In this document: piece by piece, positions 59,566-64,000 of the stretch
How positions within the stretch are numbered: position 1 is the first letter of the stretch
Layout of the letters: each line of letters starts with the position of its first letter
Origin: Acheta domesticus
Lineage: Eukaryota; Arthropoda; Insecta; Orthoptera; Gryllidae
Direction: 5' to 3'
NCBI GenBank assembly: GCA_031308135.1
Contig: JAHLJT010009419.1
Span: 39,425,221-39,489,220 of the forward strand
DNA: 64,000 nt
Notes under the pieces: model-generated
What the model saw: the letters and a program-made list of their open reading frames with translations, nothing else
Database searches by the model: none
What the model was told of the DNA's origin: nothing
Made by a program: the position numbers and the translations under genes

Positions 59566-60594
59566 GTGAGTAGAATGCGCTCGTCTCTCGATGGTTCAAT
59601 GTTTCCCATTAGCACAATTTGTCAAAAAATGTATGTTAATGAAATGCGTGTAATTATATTCCCCCTAACTTGTCACGATTTGGAGATGGCAAATTCTAGA
59701 TGTCTACATTACAACTAAATATTTGCAAATTGTAAGGAAATGTTTGATGTACCAGAGTAGTAAGTGAAATTTTGAAGAGTTTACATACTATTGTATAAAT
59801 TAGCTACCATAAATTGTAAGTGTCTCTTTACCTTATTCTCGATTTATCGCAGTAGTCGGATACCGAAGCAATTGTCAATTCATTCATTCCTCAACAAATC
59901 ACTTCCCTTCATTATCAAAGAATTATCTCCACCTCCTGTGTACAGTTTTCATTCAAATGCGTTCAGTTGCTCACTCGTCCTCCACCGTCTTTTCCATTAT
60001 TTGCTTCGCCCATCCTCTTCTTTCCAAACTCCTCTGTGTTTTTATTTATCACATTCTAATATATTATTACATTTCTTGAAGCACTTACTTCTTCATCTAA
60101 AGAAGCTAATAACAGTAGTGCGTCTGGTTGCCTCCAGCGGAGGGTGATGTCACAAAACCAAATACGAATACGCCAGAAAGCTTTCTCTGAAGAAAGGGAA
60201 AGCCTGTGGTTCCGTGCGATGATTTTCATTGGACGATGACAATATAATCTCCATTTTTATTATAAGAAATATAATTCTCGTATTTTATGTTGATAATATT
60301 ATAAACACGCACCCTGCGCTGGAGGCCTCTAGCAGCACCAATGTAATTAGCTTGCGTTTATTAAGAGGCAAGTGTTTGAGTCTGTTTTCACTGTGTGAGT
60401 ATTTGTTCCCTGATGTTTTAATGTGTTTTTCATGTTTTTGTGTGTAACGTTTTATGCGCTTTGAAATTTATTTAATACTTATTTCATAATTTCAGACATT
60501 CTTTTCATAAATCAATGATAACTAATAAAAAATATTGAAAATGTATAAAAGTAGTGTGGTTGATCCACTGCCATGACGCGTGTTGCCCCCATAG
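59566..60594 (+). other. IRSp53 intron 10
   Basis: AT-rich intron ending in gttgcccccatag. I saw no clear repeat or RNA gene in it. Confidence 0.7.
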
Positions 60595-60793
60595 CTCTCC
60601 GCGTCGCGGGCGCAGCGGCGGGGCCGGCGGGGGCGAGTGGGGCGGCGGCGGGGTGGCGTCGCGGGTCAACGGCCTGCACGGGGCGTCGCCCGCCTCCTCG
60701 TCGTCGTCGTCAGGCGCCACGGGGCAGCTGGCCGGTAAAGCGCCCGTCACCATGTTCGGCGACACCCTGCTCCTCCGCGCCACTTCCCGTAAG
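60595..60793 (+). CDS. IRSp53: IRSp53 exon 11, Gly/Ser-rich tail
   Basis: The acceptor is tgcccccatag and the donor is AAG|gtaggctg. Phase is 2 in and 0 out. It encodes SPRRGRSGGAGGGEWGGGGV, then ASRVNGLHGASPASSSSSSG and KAPVTMFGDTLLLRATSRK. The region is low-complexity apart from the hydrophobic TMFGDTLLLR segment, which may be a conserved short linear motif of insect orthologues (inference). The reading frame continues from exon 10 through the split Asp codon. Confidence 0.9.
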
Positions 60794-62852
60794 GTAGGCT
60801 GCTTTGCACCCCCCCCACACACACACACACACCTCGCTTGGAAAAACTGGAAATTATTAATTCAAGAAATAAAAAATCATTAAAGAAATATTTGGTTATT
60901 AAGGCCAGTTATGGGGAAATCAGCATTTGGTTTTTTTAGCTAATTATTATGGTAAGTTTAATGTACGTTACCGAAAGCAATTGTTTTTATACTATTATAT
61001 TTAAATTAATCCTGATGTATTTATCAGGAAGACAGTGAAATGCTGCTTTGCTCATGAGAAGAATTAATACCATTTTTTATTCACTGTGATTTCAAAGAAA
61101 CAATTTATTACAAAAATGTATTATCACTGTGTTAATATTAATGATTTTACCTGAACTTTCAGACTAAAGAATTACTTGCAAGGAATTCTTGACGTAAGAA
61201 ATGAGAATGAAAAGTCTCATGAATGTTTTCTGTATTTGTTATCCTATCTTAGTTCCATTCTCCCAAGAATTTGGAAAGCGGGCAGTCATCGAAATGCATG
61301 TAAAGTTTCACAAAATAACCTTTTATGCTGACAGTTTGCAATATTCTATTTAATTTTTGTAATACCCATTTTTCATCATTGCTCCTAGTAATATTGTTGG
61401 TCCAACAATTTTAACTTCTGATTTGATGCACTTATTGATGAGCATTTCCTTATAATTCCATTCCTAAACATCTTTTGAGTCACAGAATGTTCCCCAATTT
61501 ACAAAGCTTATTGACATCCTCTCGCCAATAGATGTTAAATGACTCACTGATAATACCCATCTACGGAATCCCCAAGAGTTCATAACTTTGTAATGCAGTG
61601 CGCGTAATAGTAAATGTGTCGACCACAAAGATATCGACCTGTTCATACTGGTCAAAAGCGTGGCCAAGGTTATTACATGTATATCCCTAATTTAGAGATA
61701 ATATACTTTAAATTGTGTCTATGGTGTAAGAAATATTAACTGTATCCTTGGTAAGATACCGTTGATGGTCCTATAATTACACCAAAATTACGTCTATTTA
61801 TTTCTTATGTAATTAATTCGCTCTAAAGGCATTCTGTAGAACAGATTTACTAATACACTACACACTTCTTATATATTTACATAATGTGTGCATTTTTTCA
61901 AATGCAACATCTCAGCCGCAAACGAAATATTGTTGCGTTCCATTTGCTCCATCTACAGAATACTTTCCTTTCTACTAACTGAAATGTTTTCACAAAGTAA
62001 CATGACCATACATTTAAAACGTAAAACAAAGATGTTACAAATTCCGGCAATACACAGCACTATTATCAAGACAATACTCACACAGGATGCGTACAACGCT
62101 AGTCAGATGGAGCTGAGGGACTCGTGTTTGATGGGGCCGCTTCTGCCATTAAACTGCTAGTTGACTAGCGGGTACCAATGAAGCTTAGCGGGAACAAACA
62201 TCTAACAAGTAATTGGATGTTAACACTCGGTATTCGCTAGCTACTTTAAATATGTTTAATGCATACGACCTGCTATTTGGAGCAAAGATATCGTGTAATG
62301 GACCAGATTGTAATTGATTAGTGTACCAGCACATCACTCATCCTGTATGAACTTTTGAAACACGCTAGTTGGAGAAATGAGACCTCGAGATAGACTAGGG
62401 TTTGTTTTGTGCACTAACTCGTCATTCACTGTGTGTGATCCTTTAAAAACACGCAAGATTGCCGAGCGCAAGCACTGATTAAACTATCCCCTTCAGAACC
62501 ATCACGTACCTGCTAGTAGGTTTTGCCTAAAACCATCGGCTAGCCACTCAATCACAGTGTGCGCACGCCTGTACCCTGGCTTAGTCAAGTGAGAGCAAGT
62601 GTCGATCGACTTTCCTTGTGGCACACCCCTCAAGGCCCATTCACAATGCAGACGTATACAAAAGCATAACGCTTAGACATAAACTTTAACATAAGTGATA
62701 GACTGGAGTATTCACAATGTCCAACATAAGTGTAAGCAAATATTTTCTCTTTTCTGTGGGTCATTGTAGTTACTATTGGTTGGATGTGAGAATCTATATT
62801 TTATTTATATACACATATTAAATAAGTAAATATGTGCGTATGTACTGTGGCA

Positions 62853-62932
62853 CAACAGCTCTTTACGAGCCAAGGCCTACCAGCAGCGTCTCGGCCGTGC
62901 GGCCATGGGTTGAGTTAGGTTAGGTTAGGTAT
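62853..62932 (+). repeat. Dispersed repeat fragment, copy B, followed by three TTAGG units
   Basis: Matches copy A at 37136-37205, then reads gagttaggttaggttaggta, which contains three TTAGG units, the insect telomeric motif. With only three units embedded in a transposon, I do not regard it as a telomere remnant. Confidence 0.6.
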
Positions 62933-63186
62933 TTTAATTTAAATAAAAATTTGAAACTAAATGATACTACTATTAATACTACAACAAAACTTAACTACAA
63001 AAAGAACCTACGCTACAAAACCACGCAGAAAACCGTCGAAAGTCAACCAAGCAATTTGGAATACCAGTCGTTTGTTCGTTCTATCGACTTCGATCCTATT
63101 TCGATACTCGATTTTAAGTTAAACGAACTGTGATTAGTTCATTTCTTATTAGTTCATTTCTTATTCATTTCTTATTAGTTTCTTCT

Positions 63187-63282
63187 TACATGAAGCTTGC
63201 AAGCTTGCAAGCTTGAAGCTTGAAGCTTGCTTGAAGCTTGAAGCTTGAAGCTTGCTTAGCTTGAAGCTTGCAAGCTTTTAAG
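63187..63282. repeat. AAGCTTG-rich simple repeat
   Basis: Many overlapping copies of aagcttg and gcttgcaagc, each palindromic around AAGCTT, form a self-complementary low-complexity block inside the MITE. Confidence 0.9.
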
Positions 63283-63424
63283 CTAACGTCTTACGAGTTA
63301 TGCTTATGCGAAGGCATTGTGAATGAGTCCGCTTATGGACGTAGTCCTAACTTTCATGCAAACGTCATGCTTATGTTTATGTTTGCATTGTGAATGGGCC
63401 TTTACTGTGCGCGCGCGGTCGCAG

Positions 63425-63855
63425 GCGCGACGTGGGACAGCTACTTCTGCTAAGGCGGGCGCCGGCGCGGGGCTGGGCTCCCCGCCGCCGCCGCCGCAGC
63501 CCGCGCCCGCCCCCACCCCCGCGCCGCTGCCGGTGCCGGCGCCGCGCGTGCCGCCCGCCCACCCGCTAGCGCACACGCTGCCGGCGGCGGCGCGCGGGGG
63601 CGGCGGCGCGGCGGGCGCCGCCGCCGGGCGGGTGGGCCCGCCGCCCACGCCGCCGCCCCTCACGCTGCTCGGCGGCAGCAAGCAGCGCGCGGCCGCCGCA
63701 GTCTCCGCCGCCGCAGCCGCCGCAGCCGCCGCCGCCGCCGCCAGCGCTGGCGCGCACAGCACCGGCAGCCTGCACAGCAGCAACGACAGCGGCTTCAGCA
63801 ACGAAGCGCCGCCGCCGCAGCCGGAGGTGGACTACTCGGACGACGAGGGCGCCAG
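63425..63855 (+). CDS. IRSp53: IRSp53 exon 12, Pro/Ala-rich tail
   Basis: The acceptor is cgcggtcgcag and phase is 0 in. It encodes ARRGTATSAKAGAGAGLGSP, then a proline-rich stretch (PPPPPQPAPAPTPAPLPVPA), a 13-alanine tract interrupted only by a following Ser, and the non-repetitive HSTGSLHSSNDSGFSNEAPP with PQPEVDYSDDEGA. The proline runs are plausible SH3 or profilin ligands (inference). The exon most likely ends at the strong donor GCCAG|GTGAGC, phase 2. Reading through instead gives Arg and an immediate TGA at 63857-63859, so intron retention would produce a short C terminus. Confidence 0.88.
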
Positions 63856-64000
63856 GTGAGCGGGTGCCTGCCCAAGGGCGAGAGGATCAGGCATAATACA
63901 CTCGGTGCAAGTTTGCATTGGATTTTAAGGAACATCTGAGAAAGTTGTTCTGTATCTTTTTTTCTTCTATTGGCTTGATGGAGGCATTCTTGCTAATCTC

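Larger units (their letters stand above)
62633..63401. mobile_element. PIF/Harbinger-like MITE next to last exon
   Basis: A terminal inverted repeat AGGCCCATTCACAATGCA occurs at 62633-62650 and inverted at 63384-63401. The flanking triplets are TCA and TTA, close to the TWA duplication of PIF/Harbinger elements. A second inverted pair, ttcacaatg, lies inside at about 62713 and 63318. No transposase is encoded. The element holds the TTAGG units and the AAGCTTG-rich stretch listed separately. Confidence 0.7.
60794..63424 (+). other. IRSp53 intron 11
   Basis: A short C and CA run follows the donor at about 60810-60832. AT-rich DNA to about 62630 shows nothing recognisable, and the distal part is a PIF/Harbinger-like MITE reaching to about 24 bp from the next exon. 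Alternative 3' exons are common at this position in the family, but I could not identify one. Confidence 0.7.
8481..63855 (+). other. IRSp53: IRSp53/BAIAP2 orthologue, gene span visible in window (12 coding exons)
   Basis: This entry covers the coding exons of one gene with their introns. The product is an I-BAR (IMD) and SH3 adaptor. In animals this family binds PI(4,5)P2-rich membrane through the I-BAR dimer, senses Rac/Cdc42 and recruits actin regulators of the WAVE and Ena type through SH3, promoting filopodia and lamellipodia. Joined exons give about 632 residues: roughly 233 of I-BAR, a Gly/Ala/Pro-rich linker, an SH3 domain of about 60 residues and a low-complexity tail. Alignment to the remembered human BAIAP2 I-BAR is collinear: FNPGARQLINAGKAYLKALH matches the FNPSLRNFIAMGKNYEKALA region, and AMTQERRRYGFVLERQ matches TALTEERRRFCFLVEKQ. 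All junctions are GT-AG and phases agree, apart from one missing base in exon 3. The first codons are not in the visible exons, and the last exon ends at a donor, so both ends are incomplete. Confidence 0.93.

Noticed and set aside
62917..62931. Telomere or interstitial telomeric block
   Set aside because: Only three TTAGG units, embedded in a MITE; too short to infer a chromosome end or fusion.

Overview
The window is eukaryotic nuclear DNA, almost certainly from an insect with a large, repeat-rich genome and long introns. A hemimetabolous lineage such as termite, cockroach or stick insect is a guess, not something the sequence proves. The evidence is short conserved exons bounded by GT-AG splice sites in AT-rich DNA, mariner, piggyBac-like and tRNA-derived SINE relics, and a few TTAGG units. 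No bacterial operon, CRISPR array or functional RNA gene was seen.

The only protein-coding gene I can support is the insect orthologue of IRSp53/BAIAP2, on the + strand. It is an I-BAR (IMD) plus SH3 scaffold that links Rac/Cdc42 signalling and curved plasma membrane to actin regulators. Twelve coding exons are visible: 8481-8556, 47549-47641, 49039-49099, 49666-49737, 51478-51615, 52427-52492, 53036-53227, 56923-57235, 58556-58708, 59463-59565, 60595-60793 and 63425-63855. Splice phases are consistent throughout except for one apparent single-base deletion in exon 3. Exons 1-7 encode the I-BAR domain, exon 8 a low-complexity linker, exons 9-10 the SH3 domain, and exons 11-12 a Ser/Gly/Pro/Ala-rich tail. 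The start codon lies outside the window or was not recognised. The last visible exon ends at a strong donor site, so the gene probably continues past the window. Exon numbers here count only visible exons.

Positions 1-8480 (5' intron or flank) hold a satellite-like repeat, a foldback element, a pyrimidine tract and a TA-flanked DNA transposon ending about 150 bp before the first visible exon. Intron 1 is about 39 kb. It holds SINEs, a LINE remnant, a mariner remnant with an internal inversion, several copies of a satellite-like repeat family, 13-bp and 12-bp minisatellites, and several CpG-rich islands. From 47.5 kb the exons cluster. The introns there carry a 32-bp minisatellite starting at a splice donor, a SINE, a pogo/jerky-like transposase relic, a piggyBac-like MITE with TTAA duplications, a palindromic nested array with a probable target-site duplication, and a PIF/Harbinger-like MITE that stops about 24 bp before the last exon.

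I found no convincing undescribed biological system. The most useful leads are the exon 3 frameshift, the palindromic array at 57.3-58.1 kb, the minisatellite born inside a dispersed repeat at 29.8 kb, and transposons sitting against splice sites.
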